Notes: generated by a model from the letters alone, not told the origin. A DNA stretch of 64,000 nucleotides from Lichenihabitans psoromatis (GCF_004323635.1 NZ_CP036515.1:4403501-4467500); one strand, 5' to 3'. Numbered from the stretch's first letter, positions 47,401 through 56,570 are shown. Numbers and translations: made by a program.

Positions 47401-49581
47401 ATGCGTTTTTCGATCGTCGTCTCCACGCTCAATCGCGTGCGATCACTCGCCCAAACGCTGCTGAGCTTGAGGGATCTCGACTATCCGGATTTCGAGGTCA
47501 TCGTCGTGAATGGGCCCTCGGCCGATGGAACGGACGATCTTCTCGCCGCGATGCGAGATCGGGTCACGATCGGGCGTTGCACGGTGCAGAACCTCAGTGT
47601 CTCGCGCAATATCGGCCTATCGCTCTGTCGCGGTGACGCTGTCGCATTCCTCGACGACGATGCGGTGCCCCGCCCCGATTGGCTGACCCGATTGGCCCCC
47701 CATTATGCCGACGCGCGTCTTGGCGGGGTCGGCGGTTTCACGCTCGATAATTCCGGTCGCGTCTTTCAGGCGCGCGGGATCGTCTGCGACCGCTATGGCG
47801 ATGCCCATCGTCTGCCCGACGGAATGACCGTGCCGGGGCTCGGACCCGACACGTGGTTCTTTCCGAGCCTGCTTGGCACCAATTCGAGCTTCCGGCTCGC
47901 GGCGCTGCGCGACATCGACGGCTTCGACGAGAATTACGCCTATTTCCTCGACGAGACGGATGTCTGCGCCCGGCTGCACGATCGAGGCTATCGCATCGTC
48001 TACGAGCCCGACGCGATCGTTTTTCATCAATTCGCCTCGAGCGCCGTGCGAACCGCCGCTCGTCTCCCGAAATCGCTGGCCGCGACGACCCGCAGCAAGG
48101 CGTATTTCTGCATGCGTCATGCCGGGAGCCGAGGCGGAGCCGACCCGTCGCGTTATCTTGCGGATTACGCAGCGCAACTCGATGCCGACCATCACGGCCT
48201 GGTGACCGATGGGCGCATTTCCGCCGCCCATGCCGAGACACTGCATCAGGAGATCACCGCCAGCATTGCAGATGGCCGCCGTGCCGCCATGCAGCGCCCG
48301 CTGACCCGCTCGATCGCGTCACCGGCCTCTGAGTTCATGCCATTCCCTTTCGAGTTTAGGACCGGCGGCGGCCTCGTGGTGCTGGTCAGCCAGAACCTAC
48401 CCCCGGCCGATACGGCGGGGATCGCCCGCTACACGCATGAGCTTGCGGCCGGGCTCGTGTCGCGCGGGCGTCGGGTCAAGATCATCACGCGGGGGCAGAA
48501 CGGACATACGATCCGTTTCGACGATGGCGTCTGGGTTCACGAGATCGATGGTTTCGACGACACGCTCGATACCGCCTTTCTGTCCAGCGACGGAGCCTTG
48601 CCGCCCAACATCGCGCGGCACGCGGCCCGGGTGGCTCGCGAAGTCGCGCTGATCCAAGCGACGGAAGCGATCGCGTTCGTCTCATGGCCGATCTGGGATC
48701 TCGAAGGCGTCGCGGCTGACGAACGGCTGACCGTGCGGACGGTGCTGACGCTGCACACGACTTATCGCCTGGCGCGTCAGCACAAACCCGAATGGGCGGC
48801 ACGTCACCTCTTCTCGATGAGCGTGGTGGATCCCGTCGTGGCGGCCGAACGTCGACTGCTCGCGTCCCATCCGCTCATCATCGCCAATAGCGCGGCGATC
48901 ATCCGCGATATCGAGACCGACTATGACATGGTCATTCAGGATCGATCCGCCATCGTTCCGCATGGGCTTGATCCGGCTTTTCTCGAGCAGAGGCGACGGG
49001 CGGCCCCGCCAAACGTGACCCGCGTGCTGTTCGTCGGCCGCCGTGAGCCGCGGAAAGGGTTCGACTTTGGTCTCCGGGTTGCCGAACAGGTGACCCGAGA
49101 CGAGAAAGCCATCCAGTTTCACTTTGTCGGCGCCTCGACCGATGATGACGCGCTCGATCGCCGTGCCCGACCCTACCGGTTCGAGAGATCGGCCGCCTCG
49201 CGCTGGTCGCGCCCCATCGAAGTCGCCGACTACATCGCCGACGATGCTTTATGGCAGGCCTACCGCGACGCCGATCTCGTCATCGTGCCGAGCCGCTACG
49301 AATCGTTCGGGCTGGTTGCGGTCGAGGCCCTCAGCGTCGGCACACCCGTCTTGGCGGCGGCCAGCGGCGGTTTGGTCGAGATCGTCATCGACGGGGTTTG
49401 CGGTTTCTTACGGCCGGCGGATGCGATCGAGGACTGGACCGACACGATCCTGGCGTTCCACGCTCTCGAGGCGGCCGATCGAAACACGATGCGAGAAAGC
49501 GCCCTCGCGCGGCATCAGGCCCGTTTCACGCGCGCCCACATGGTCGACGCCTTTCTCCGGACAGCCGAGGTAGTAGAATGA
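47401..49581 (+). CDS. Two-domain glycosyltransferase (GT2 plus GT4)
   Basis: A 726-residue fusion. Residues 1-300 are a GT2 (GT-A) domain: RFSIVVSTLNRVRSL, then VSRNIGLSLCRGDAVAFLDDDAVPRPDWL, with the metal-binding DDD and an acceptor-site DETDVC motif. Residues about 310-726 are a GT4 (GT-B) domain: acceptor loop ADTAGIARYTHELA, donor site VLFVGRREPRKGFDFGLRV and ESFGLVAVEALSVGTPVLAA. Two different transferases in one chain could add consecutive sugars. Its stop overlaps the next gene by ATGA. Confidence 0.9.
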   Translation: MRFSIVVSTLNRVRSLAQTLLSLRDLDYPDFEVIVVNGPSADGTDDLLAAMRDRVTIGRCTVQNLSVSRNIGLSLCRGDAVAFLDDDAVPRPDWLTRLAPHYADARLGGVGGFTLDNSGRVFQARGIVCDRYGDAHRLPDGMTVPGLGPDTWFFPSLLGTNSSFRLAALRDIDGFDENYAYFLDETDVCARLHDRGYRIVYEPDAIVFHQFASSAVRTAARLPKSLAATTRSKAYFCMRHAGSRGGADPSRYLADYAAQLDADHHGLVTDGRISAAHAETLHQEITASIADGRRAAMQRPLTRSIASPASEFMPFPFEFRTGGGLVVLVSQNLPPADTAGIARYTHELAAGLVSRGRRVKIITRGQNGHTIRFDDGVWVHEIDGFDDTLDTAFLSSDGALPPNIARHAARVAREVALIQATEAIAFVSWPIWDLEGVAADERLTVRTVLTLHTTYRLARQHKPEWAARHLFSMSVVDPVVAAERRLLASHPLIIANSAAIIRDIETDYDMVIQDRSAIVPHGLDPAFLEQRRRAAPPNVTRVLFVGRREPRKGFDFGLRVAEQVTRDEKAIQFHFVGASTDDDALDRRARPYRFERSAASRWSRPIEVADYIADDALWQAYRDADLVIVPSRYESFGLVAVEALSVGTPVLAAASGGLVEIVIDGVCGFLRPADAIEDWTDTILAFHALEAADRNTMRESALARHQARFTRAHMVDAFLRTAEVVE

Positions 49582-49961
49582 CGCTCGATGGCGCCTTGCT
49601 GGCCGAGGTCTATGAGCTGTTCGGCATTCTCGATCAGTTCGAGGGCGAGGATCTCGACGCCCGCGCGAAGCTTTACGGCGCGTCTGACGAACTGTTGATG
49701 GACGTCATGCTGCGCGCCAATCTCAAAATGCGGTTCCCTGAGCTGCACGAGGCGTTGCTCAAGGATGCGTCGTTTTACGAGGCTGATCAGGTGGGAATCG
49801 GCCGGTACCGGGTCGCCAATGCGATCGAGGCGATCGATCGACAGATCGAAGCCTTGCAGATCGATTTCGTCCGCGTGGCGGCACAGTTGCACGATCTCGA
49901 AACCGGCGTCTCGTCTTTGACCGAGCGACGGCGGTTGCTTGGCCTCATCAAGAAAGACTAG
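49578..49961 (+). CDS. Small helical protein coupled to the GT2-GT4 fusion
   Basis: A 127-residue, mostly helical and acidic protein (GALLAEVYELFGILDQFEGEDLDARAKLYG, split by loops; the C-terminal part ALQIDFVRVAAQLHDLETGV could form a coiled coil). No family is recognised. Its ATG overlaps the stop of the fusion transferase, so it is made with it and may be a partner or length regulator. There is no signal peptide. Confidence 0.6.
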   Translation: MTLDGALLAEVYELFGILDQFEGEDLDARAKLYGASDELLMDVMLRANLKMRFPELHEALLKDASFYEADQVGIGRYRVANAIEAIDRQIEALQIDFVRVAAQLHDLETGVSSLTERRRLLGLIKKD

Positions 49962-50121
49962 AGCGACAGCGACATCCGAGGTTGCTACGGGCCGTAAAAG
50001 ACGAGGCCCGACATCACCTTACGTCATCTTGACGAGGTGTCCGGCATGGCGGAAACACGATCCGTGATCCGCCGCGATGCCGTCGCGACGCATCGCTCCG
50101 ATCTGAGAGCCGGCCTCGTCC

Positions 50122-51555
50122 ATGACCATCGGGCTCATCGGATTTATCACGCTCTTGCTCGGCCTCTTGGCCTTGGCACGGGGGCCGGCCCTGGCCATGA
50201 TGATCTTCGCGCCGCTGACCCTGCTCGGATCGGCCGCCGCGATGCTGCTCGGGGGGGCCGGCTCCATCCAGCCAGCGCATCTCTTCCTCGGCTTCGTGAC
50301 GTTAATCCTCGCATCCCGCCGTTCATTCTGGACCGCAACGCTCCGATCGCTGACCTTCCCGAACGACGGATTCTGGCTGCTCGTCACCGTTTCATATGGC
50401 GTATTCGGTGCCATTTTCTTTCCGCGCGTGCTGGCCGGCATCACCTCGGTCAATGCAATCGGGGTGACGGATTACGGTCCATCGCTGCTACGGGTGCCGC
50501 TCGGTCCGTCCTCCGGCAACATCACGCAATCGATCTATCTCGTGGCGGATCTGATGTGCTTTCTCCTCGCGCGATCGTTCGCCGGCACGCCGCTCGGCTT
50601 TTCGACCCTGACCAAGGCGATGCTGCTTTATTGCACCATGAACATCGCTTTCGCTCTGATCGATGTCGCAACCTTCTGGACCAACACGGGCTTCTTGCTC
50701 GATTTTATTCGGAACGCCGACTACCAACTCCATATCGAAACGGTCGTGACGGGCCTCAAGCGCATCGTCGGGTCGTTCACCGAAACCTCGTCCTTCGCTT
50801 ATGCGTCGCTCGGTTGTCTTGGCTTTGCGGCGGAGCTCTGGCTGGCGGGAATCTGGCCGCGACGCAGCTTGGCCCTGAGTGCGATGTCGCTCGTCCTGCT
50901 GCTCTTCTCGACATCGAGCACGGCCTATGCGGCGACACCGCTCGTTCTGGCGTGGCTTTATGGCTCGTCGCTGCTTCGCGCCGCACGCGATCGGGTGACG
51001 CCGGCCACCTATGGCTTTCTGGCCTTCACGCCCCTGGCCGTCCTTGTCGTCGTCGCCGTCATCGTCCTCAATCCGGTCGCCGACCAGACAATGCGCGACT
51101 TTCTGACCGTCATGCTGTTCGACAAGGGCTCGAGCCAATCGGGGATCGAGCGCGGGCAATGGAACGAGACGGCGCTCCAGAACGCCATTGACACGTTCGG
51201 CTTAGGCGGCGGCCTGGGAAGCATCCGCGCCTCGAGTTTCCCTATCGCACTTCTGTCCAATCTCGGTATCCCGGGAACCATTGCGTTCACATTATTTCTC
51301 GCCAGCATTTTTCTCAGGCGCGCGAGTAGGCCGATCGATGACGATGCCGGACCAGTGCAACGCGCTGCCCGAACGGCCTGCGTCGGGCTGTTGATCGGCG
51401 CGACCGTTTCGGGTGCCCTGGTCGACCTTGGTATGCCGTTCTTTCTCTTCGCCGCACTGGCAAGCGCGGAGCCTCGTCACCGAGGACGTGTGACAGTCAG
51501 AGGCAATGAGGGCGTGCCATTGCGGCAAAGCTCGATCGCGTTGGTCCGATCCTAG
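50122..51555 (+). CDS. O-antigen polymerase/ligase-like membrane protein
   Basis: A 477-residue inner-membrane protein with about 10-12 hydrophobic segments, starting TIGLIGFITLLLGLLALARG. A hydrophilic loop around residues 320-350 (FDKGSSQSGIERGQWNETALQ) resembles the periplasmic loop of Wzy/WaaL-type proteins, with a short following GLGGGLGSIRASSF. Such proteins polymerise or ligate lipid-linked glycans. No flippase or chain-length regulator is in the window. Confidence 0.7.
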   Translation: MTIGLIGFITLLLGLLALARGPALAMMIFAPLTLLGSAAAMLLGGAGSIQPAHLFLGFVTLILASRRSFWTATLRSLTFPNDGFWLLVTVSYGVFGAIFFPRVLAGITSVNAIGVTDYGPSLLRVPLGPSSGNITQSIYLVADLMCFLLARSFAGTPLGFSTLTKAMLLYCTMNIAFALIDVATFWTNTGFLLDFIRNADYQLHIETVVTGLKRIVGSFTETSSFAYASLGCLGFAAELWLAGIWPRRSLALSAMSLVLLLFSTSSTAYAATPLVLAWLYGSSLLRAARDRVTPATYGFLAFTPLAVLVVVAVIVLNPVADQTMRDFLTVMLFDKGSSQSGIERGQWNETALQNAIDTFGLGGGLGSIRASSFPIALLSNLGIPGTIAFTLFLASIFLRRASRPIDDDAGPVQRAARTACVGLLIGATVSGALVDLGMPFFLFAALASAEPRHRGRVTVRGNEGVPLRQSSIALVRS

Positions 51556-51941
51556 CCTGCCGATATTGCATCGCACCATTCTGAATGGAACGGTGTGATA
51601 GGCGGGTTGTCCGGGTCCCAACGTATCAAAATCACACTCAAAACCGCGTTCGTCTAATAAAATTGAGCTATGCAGCAAGCTATGCGATTTCTGGGGGTGC
51701 GCTCAGAATTAAGGCAGGTGCCGAGCATTTCATCACCAAAATCGGACGTTAGGATCGTAGTGCCATGCGCCTTACGCACGCCTTACCTCTTAATCGATCT
51801 TCACGATGGCATGATCGACACGCTGATCTGTGATGCAGCAATGGATGTTGCGATGCACAAAGACGGCCATTAGTTTGAGGGTCAAGGCCGGTGACGTTCA
51901 CTCGATTGAGCGTCACCTAACAAGACCGAAGGACCAAACTC
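51556..51941. other. Intergenic region with leader hairpin of the DUF1127 gene
   Basis: The 386-base gap has no convincing ORF. A 7-bp inverted repeat GGTGACG/CGTCACC (51890-51917), with a small inner CTC/GAG stem, lies 24 bases before the DUF1127 ATG, ahead of the AAGGA ribosome site. Another weaker inverted repeat is near 51579-51600 (CACCATT and AATGG). Both could be regulatory RNA structures. Confidence 0.4.
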
Positions 51942-52106
51942 ATGCTCAAGACCATCGTGGCTACCGTTCAGAAGCAGATCTCGGATCGTCGTCGCTATCT
52001 CCGCGCCATCGCCGAAATCGATCAGATGTCCCAGCGCGATCTCTCCGACATCCGCGCCGATCCGGCCGAGATGCGTCAGCAAGTCTGGCACGACATCTAC
52101 GGCTGA
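51942..52106 (+). CDS. DUF1127 small protein
   Basis: A 54-residue protein shorter than most ORF cut-offs. It is basic at the N-terminus (MLKTIVATVQKQISDRRRY) and carries the DUF1127 core AIAEIDQMSQRDLSDIRADPAE. Members are RNA-associated regulators in rhizobia and agrobacteria, affecting phosphate and carbon metabolism in some cases. The ribosome site AAGGA is 12 bases upstream. An exact hairpin in the leader and a strong stem-loop after the stop flank it. Confidence 0.85.
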   Translation: MLKTIVATVQKQISDRRRYLRAIAEIDQMSQRDLSDIRADPAEMRQQVWHDIYG

Positions 52107-52126
52107 GCCGAACAACCACTGCGACT

Positions 52127-52160
52127 TTCGGGCGCGGGACTTTCAAAGTCCCGTGCCGAA
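52127..52160. terminator. Long stem-loop after the DUF1127 gene
   Basis: A 16-bp stem with one bulge (TTCGG/CCGAA, then CGCGGGACTTT with AAAGTCCCGTG, one G-T pair) ends 20 bases after the DUF1127 stop. It lacks a clear T-tract on either strand, so it may be a 3'-end stabiliser or processed terminator; the convergent amidase gene ends 57 bases beyond. Confidence 0.5.
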
Positions 52161-52216
52161 AAAGACCGAACCGACAAGCGCTCGGTCAAAAAATTCGACC
52201 CGTCTTTTCGCAACTC

Positions 52217-53614
52217 TTAGAGCATCGCGACGGGAGATTGCGCGGTGCCGATGGCTTGAAGAGACGCTGCCACACGTAACACGTGATCTTCGCGCCATGG
52301 CGCACCGATAATCTGGACGCCGATCGGGAGCGTCTCGCCCTCGGTCCAGATGGGGACGGTCACGACCGGCAAGCCGATGAACGAGATGGGCTGCGTGTAA
52401 AGGCCGAGATTGGCTCTCACGCCCATCATCTGACCTCCCACCGTCATCATTGTTTGCCCCAAGCTCGGCGCCCGGCACGGTGTTGCTGGTGCCAAGAGGA
52501 TGTCGGTGGTCTGGAAGACGCATGCGAGCTGGTCGGCGAACCATCGTCGAAATCTCTGCGCTTCCATGATCCAAGCGGCCGGTAGCATCGCGCCCGCCAA
52601 AAGACGGTCGCGCGTCGCGGGGTCGAAATCGCCGGCGCGCGTTCTCAGCCGCTCGAGATGCAAGGCTCCCCCCTCGCTGGCACTGATCAGGTAAGCCGCA
52701 GCCCGCGCTCGATGTGCCTCGGGCAATTCAATTGTTCCCGTCACGTTCAAAGCGGCCGCACAGCGCGCGACGGCCGCGAAGGCTTCGGGTTCACCGCCTT
52801 GCGCGAAAAACCCACCCGCGACGGCGATCCGGAGGCGGTCGGCTCCCTTTGACAAGGCTCCACGCACCGGCTCGCTCGATCGTTCGGCGCAAACCGGGTC
52901 GTCGGGATCGGCGCCCTGCATGGCGTCATAGGCCAGTGCGAGATCCGCCGCCGAGCGAGCCAAGGGGCCGACGTGATCGAAGCTCGTCACGAACGGGAAC
53001 GTGCCAGCGCGTGAAAGACGCCCGTAGGTCGGCTTCAGTCCGAACAAGCCACAGAGCGACGCCGGAACGCGGATGGACCCGTTGGTGTCAGACCCGAGTG
53101 CCAACGGCACCAAGCCGCCCGCGACCGCGCTGGCCGACCCGCCCGACGAGCCGCCGGACATGCGCGACAGATCATGGGGGTTTCTGGAAGGTCCGTCGTG
53201 GATGTTCTCGCCAGTGAAGTCATAGGCATATTCGCCCATGTTGAGCGCGCCGACGCAGATCGCGCCGGCCTGTTCCAGTCGCCTGACCAAAGTGGCGTCC
53301 CGCGTCGCGGGCGCGTCGTCCCGGTTGATGAGCGAGCCGGCCCGCGTCACGAGACCCTCGAGATCGAACAGGTTTTTGACCGCGAACGGCACACCGGCCA
53401 ATGGTCCGAGTTCGCGTCCGTTGCGCCGCGCGTCATCGACGGCGCTAGCCCTCGCCAGGGCGCGATCAGCCATGACGGTTGTGAAAGCACCGACGTGTGG
53501 GTCGACTAACGCGATGCGGGCCAGAGAGGCTTCGACGATCTCGCGCGCCGACATTTCGCCACTCGCAACCGCGCGGGCCAACGTGGCGGCATCCTGCTCG
53601 AAGAAATGTCTCAC
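52217..53614 (-). CDS. AtzE-like amidase
   Basis: A 465-residue amidase-signature enzyme. Lys80 (PFAVKNLF), cis-Ser156 in GGSSGGS and the nucleophile Ser180 in GSDTNGSIRVPAS form the Ser-Ser-Lys triad. The spelling GSDTNGS and the AtzG-type partner suggest the AtzE (1-carboxybiuret hydrolase) branch. Its GTG start overlaps the upstream stop by GTGA. AtzE needs AtzG for activity. No AtzD or AtzF gene is in the window, so the substrate may differ from cyanuric-acid intermediates. Confidence 0.85.
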   Translation of the reverse strand: MRHFFEQDAATLARAVASGEMSAREIVEASLARIALVDPHVGAFTTVMADRALARASAVDDARRNGRELGPLAGVPFAVKNLFDLEGLVTRAGSLINRDDAPATRDATLVRRLEQAGAICVGALNMGEYAYDFTGENIHDGPSRNPHDLSRMSGGSSGGSASAVAGGLVPLALGSDTNGSIRVPASLCGLFGLKPTYGRLSRAGTFPFVTSFDHVGPLARSAADLALAYDAMQGADPDDPVCAERSSEPVRGALSKGADRLRIAVAGGFFAQGGEPEAFAAVARCAAALNVTGTIELPEAHRARAAAYLISASEGGALHLERLRTRAGDFDPATRDRLLAGAMLPAAWIMEAQRFRRWFADQLACVFQTTDILLAPATPCRAPSLGQTMMTVGGQMMGVRANLGLYTQPISFIGLPVVTVPIWTEGETLPIGVQIIGAPWREDHVLRVAASLQAIGTAQSPVAML

Positions 53615-53799
53615 GGTCGGAAGACCGGTGCGGGCTCGTCCCGATCGTCGAGCGGAGCATCCCGAAGCAGGACCGCGAAGCGGATCGCGATCCCGAGATT
53701 GGTGACGATGCCGGGCCGATATTCGGGCTCGATCTCGAGGTCGAGAAGCGCCGCCATGGCGTCGATCAACGTATCCAGCTCAGGGGTTTGCTGCGGCAT
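53611..53799 (-). CDS. AtzG-like protein (DUF4089)
   Basis: A 62-residue acidic helical protein (PELDTLIDAMAALLDLEIEP, VTNLGIAIRFAVLLRDAPL), similar to GatC-like AtzG, which wraps around and stabilises AtzE. An AGAGG site precedes its ATG. It overlaps the AtzE start. It is divergent from the AtzH/HpxZ-like gene. Confidence 0.8.
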   Translation of the reverse strand: MPQQTPELDTLIDAMAALLDLEIEPEYRPGIVTNLGIAIRFAVLLRDAPLDDRDEPAPVFRP

Positions 53800-53912
53800 T
53801 CAGACCTCTTCATTCGTCGGCGCTCTCGACGCCACGATCTTCAAGCCAAGCCAAGCGCGACGCAACCCGCGCGGCGATGTCTTTCGCGCGATCGGCGCGC
53901 TATAGCGACGCC

Positions 53913-54296
53913 ATGATGATCAATGATCCCGACACCATCGCCGAAGTCGAAGCCGCCTTTGCGGACTATGAGCGCGCCTTGACCGGCAACGATGTCGTGG
54001 TTCTCGATCGGCTGTTCTGGCAAGACGCGCGGACGATCCGCTATGGCGCGGGCGAGAACCTCTATGGTTTCCGCGAGATCGAGGCCTTTCGAGCGTCGCG
54101 CCCAGCCACCGGGCTCGACCGCACACTGGCGCGAACCACGATCACCAGCTTCGGCCGCGACGCAGCGACAGCCTGCACGCTTTTCACCCGGGCCAACGCA
54201 CCGGGCCGGGTCGGCCGCCAAACCCAAACCTGGGTCCGCATGCCGGATGGTTGGCGGATCGTGGCGGCTCATGTCAGCATCATACCGACACCCTAA
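53913..54296 (+). CDS. AtzH/HpxZ-like protein (DUF3225)
   Basis: A 127-residue NTF2-like fold protein. Residues 4-40 (DPDTIAEVEAAFADYERALTGNDV) and the later TWVRMPDGWRIVAAHVS match the AtzH/HpxZ family linked to cyanurate and oxalurate catabolism. AtzH is thought to hydrolyse or stabilise labile intermediates. The first of two adjacent ATGs (53913) is used; another ATG 36 bases upstream is less likely. It is divergent from atzG-like by about 110 bases. Confidence 0.78.
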   Translation: MMINDPDTIAEVEAAFADYERALTGNDVVVLDRLFWQDARTIRYGAGENLYGFREIEAFRASRPATGLDRTLARTTITSFGRDAATACTLFTRANAPGRVGRQTQTWVRMPDGWRIVAAHVSIIPTP

Positions 54297-54330
54297 GCCG
54301 CGATGCCGGCAAACCCCGGCCTTCCACGAC

Positions 54331-55104
54331 TCAGCGTTCGACGAAGGCCTTTTCGACCACGAACTGGCCGGGCTCGCCGTGATTACCCTCGATGAAGCCC
54401 TTGTCGAGCAGATGGGCCTTGATGTCCTGCAGCATATGCGGGCCACCGCAGATCATCACACGGTCATGCTCGGCTTCGAGCGGCGGCAATCCAAGATCGG
54501 AATAAAGCTGACCCGATTCCATCAAGGCCGTGATGCGGCCGTTGTGGCGGAACGGCTCCCGCGTCACGGTCGGGTAATAGACCAGCTTCTCGCGGATGAG
54601 CTCGCCGATGAGTTCATCATGGGGAAGGATCTCGGCAATATCATCGCGATAGGCCAATTCGGACACTTGTCGCGTGCCATGCACGAGAATGATCTTCTCG
54701 AAACGATCGTAGGTCTCCGGATCCTTGATGACGCTCAGGAACGGCGCAAGGCCTGTCCCGGTCGACAGAAGATAAAGATTGCGACCCGACATGAGATTGT
54801 CGATCACGAGCGTGCCGGTCGCTTTACGGCCGACGATCACCTGATCCCCGACTTTCAAATGCTGCAGCCGCGAGGTCAGCGGCCCTTCAGGCACCTTGAT
54901 CGACAGGAACTCGAGCTCGCTCTCGTAGTTGGCACTGGCGACGCTATAGGCCCGCAGCAGAGGCTTCCCATCCACCTTGATGCCGATCATCGTAAACTCG
55001 CCGTTCCGAAATCGAAACGAGGGATCCCGGGTGATTTTGAAGCTGAACAACCGGTCGGTCCAATGGCGGACGTCGACGACGGTTTCTTCGAAGAGGTTGC
55101 TCAC
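54331..55104 (-). CDS. fpr: Ferredoxin/flavodoxin-NADP reductase
   Basis: A 257-residue FAD enzyme that transfers electrons between NADPH and ferredoxin or flavodoxin. FAD-site RAYSVAS, NADP-site GTGLAPF, the CGGPHML motif and the C-terminal AFVER with its aromatic terminus are as in subclass I FPRs. The GTG at 55104 after GGAG gives the normal length; upstream codons are unrelated. Fpr often protects against oxidative stress. Here it lies between two catabolic modules, divergent from the enamidase gene. Confidence 0.93.
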   Translation of the reverse strand: MSNLFEETVVDVRHWTDRLFSFKITRDPSFRFRNGEFTMIGIKVDGKPLLRAYSVASANYESELEFLSIKVPEGPLTSRLQHLKVGDQVIVGRKATGTLVIDNLMSGRNLYLLSTGTGLAPFLSVIKDPETYDRFEKIILVHGTRQVSELAYRDDIAEILPHDELIGELIREKLVYYPTVTREPFRHNGRITALMESGQLYSDLGLPPLEAEHDRVMICGGPHMLQDIKAHLLDKGFIEGNHGEPGQFVVEKAFVER

Positions 55105-55373
55105 ATCATCTCCGTTCGAGGAGCGCCCGGTCGGTCTCGACAAAGGACGCCAGTGGGTCACTTGACTTGCGCGACGCCGTCAATGCCCCTTGTTGTGCAT
55201 TGCACTCAAAGCATCGTTACGGGTGGAACTCAAGTCACGGCTCCATTTACGCGCGCAATATTCATTGGTACACAAACAAATAAGCGCGGAGTGACATGTC
55301 GCAAGCGTGGCGGGGGCCGGTGCTTCCGAAGCCGCTGCCCTGACCAAGCCCTGCCTTCAGAAGGATCAGATCC

Positions 55374-56570
55374 ATGGCGCATGACGCAACCGCTCCTGGC
55401 CCCTCGGGGAAACTCGTAGTCCGCAACATCGGCCTTCTGCTCAGCGGCGATCTCACGCATCCCATTCTCGATGCCGACACGATCGTGGCGGTCGATGGCC
55501 GTATTACCGCGGTTGGCCACGCCAAGGATCTCGACTGCGACCAGGCCACCACCATCATCGACGCGCATGGCTGCGCCGTCTCGCCTGGGCTGATCGACAG
55601 CCACGTTCACCCCGTAGCCGGGGACTGGACCCCCCGCCAAAGCCAGCTGAACTGGATCGACTCGACCCTGCATGGCGGCGTGACGACGATGATCTCAGCC
55701 GGTGAGGTCCATACGCCGGGCCGCCCGAAGGACATCGTCGGCCTCAAGGCCATGGCGATCTTCGCGCAGCGCGCCTTCACCAACTTCCGGCCGGGCGGCA
55801 TGAAGATCCATGCCGGAGCGCCGGTGATCGAGCCCGGCATGGTCGAGCAGGATTTCAAGGATTTGGCCGACGCGGGCGTGCGGCTGCTCGGCGAAGTCGG
55901 GCTCGGCGGCGTGAAGGATGGCGCGACGGCGCGCCAGATGGTGGGCTGGGCGCGAAAATACGGGATTCAATCGACCATCCATACCGGCGGCCCATCCATT
56001 CCGGGATCGGGTCTGATCGATTCGGCGGTGGTGCTCGAGGCCGATACGGACGTGGTCGGTCACATCAATGGCGGCCATACCGCTCTGCCGGACCGCGAGA
56101 TCCGCTGCATTTGCGAGGGCTGCAAGCGCGGCCTCGAGATCGTGCATAACGGCAATGAGCGTGCGGCTCTCTACGCGATGCGGACCGCGCGGGAGATCGG
56201 TCAAATCGAGCGCGTGATCTTGGGGACGGATGGCCCCGCTGGATCGGGCGTTCAGCCGCTCGGCATTCTCCGGATGGTGTCGATGCTGTCGTCTCTGGGC
56301 GACGTCCCGGCCGAGGTGGCGTTCTGCTTTGCGACCGGCAATACAGCGCGGATGCGCTCGCTCGATTGCGGCATCATCGAAGTCGGCCGGGCCGCGGATT
56401 TCACCTTCATGGACCGGCCACAGCATGGCGCCGGATCGACGCTGCTGGAAGCCGTGCAACTCGGCGACCTGCCGGGAGTCGGTATGGTGGTAATCGATGG
56501 TCTGGTCCGCACCGGCCGCAGCCGCAACACGCCACCTGCCGTCAACATACCCGAGGTCGTTGCCCGGTAA
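55374..56570 (+). CDS. Enamidase-like amidohydrolase
   Basis: A 398-residue metal-dependent amidohydrolase. His77 and His79 (GLIDSHVHP), a bridging Glu in GEVGLGG, His in IHTGG, His in HINGGHT and Asp in GTDGPAGSG complete the binuclear site. The segments VTTMISAG, GRPKD and C-terminal SRNTPPA closely resemble the bacterial enamidase of nicotinate fermentation, which opens 6-oxo-tetrahydronicotinate with loss of ammonia. Related cyclic amides or enamides may be the true substrate here. It is divergent from fpr with a 270-base gap and convergent with marR. Confidence 0.85.
   Translation: MAHDATAPGPSGKLVVRNIGLLLSGDLTHPILDADTIVAVDGRITAVGHAKDLDCDQATTIIDAHGCAVSPGLIDSHVHPVAGDWTPRQSQLNWIDSTLHGGVTTMISAGEVHTPGRPKDIVGLKAMAIFAQRAFTNFRPGGMKIHAGAPVIEPGMVEQDFKDLADAGVRLLGEVGLGGVKDGATARQMVGWARKYGIQSTIHTGGPSIPGSGLIDSAVVLEADTDVVGHINGGHTALPDREIRCICEGCKRGLEIVHNGNERAALYAMRTAREIGQIERVILGTDGPAGSGVQPLGILRMVSMLSSLGDVPAEVAFCFATGNTARMRSLDCGIIEVGRAADFTFMDRPQHGAGSTLLEAVQLGDLPGVGMVVIDGLVRTGRSRNTPPAVNIPEVVAR

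Noticed and set aside
51670..51873. 67-codon plus-strand ORF before the DUF1127 gene
   Set aside because: No ribosome site, no recognisable features and unlike its neighbours in codon use; treated as intergenic.
53606..53905. Plus-strand ORFs covering atzG-like and its upstream gap
   Set aside because: They are antisense to the AtzG-like gene, which has a ribosome site and overlap with atzE-like.
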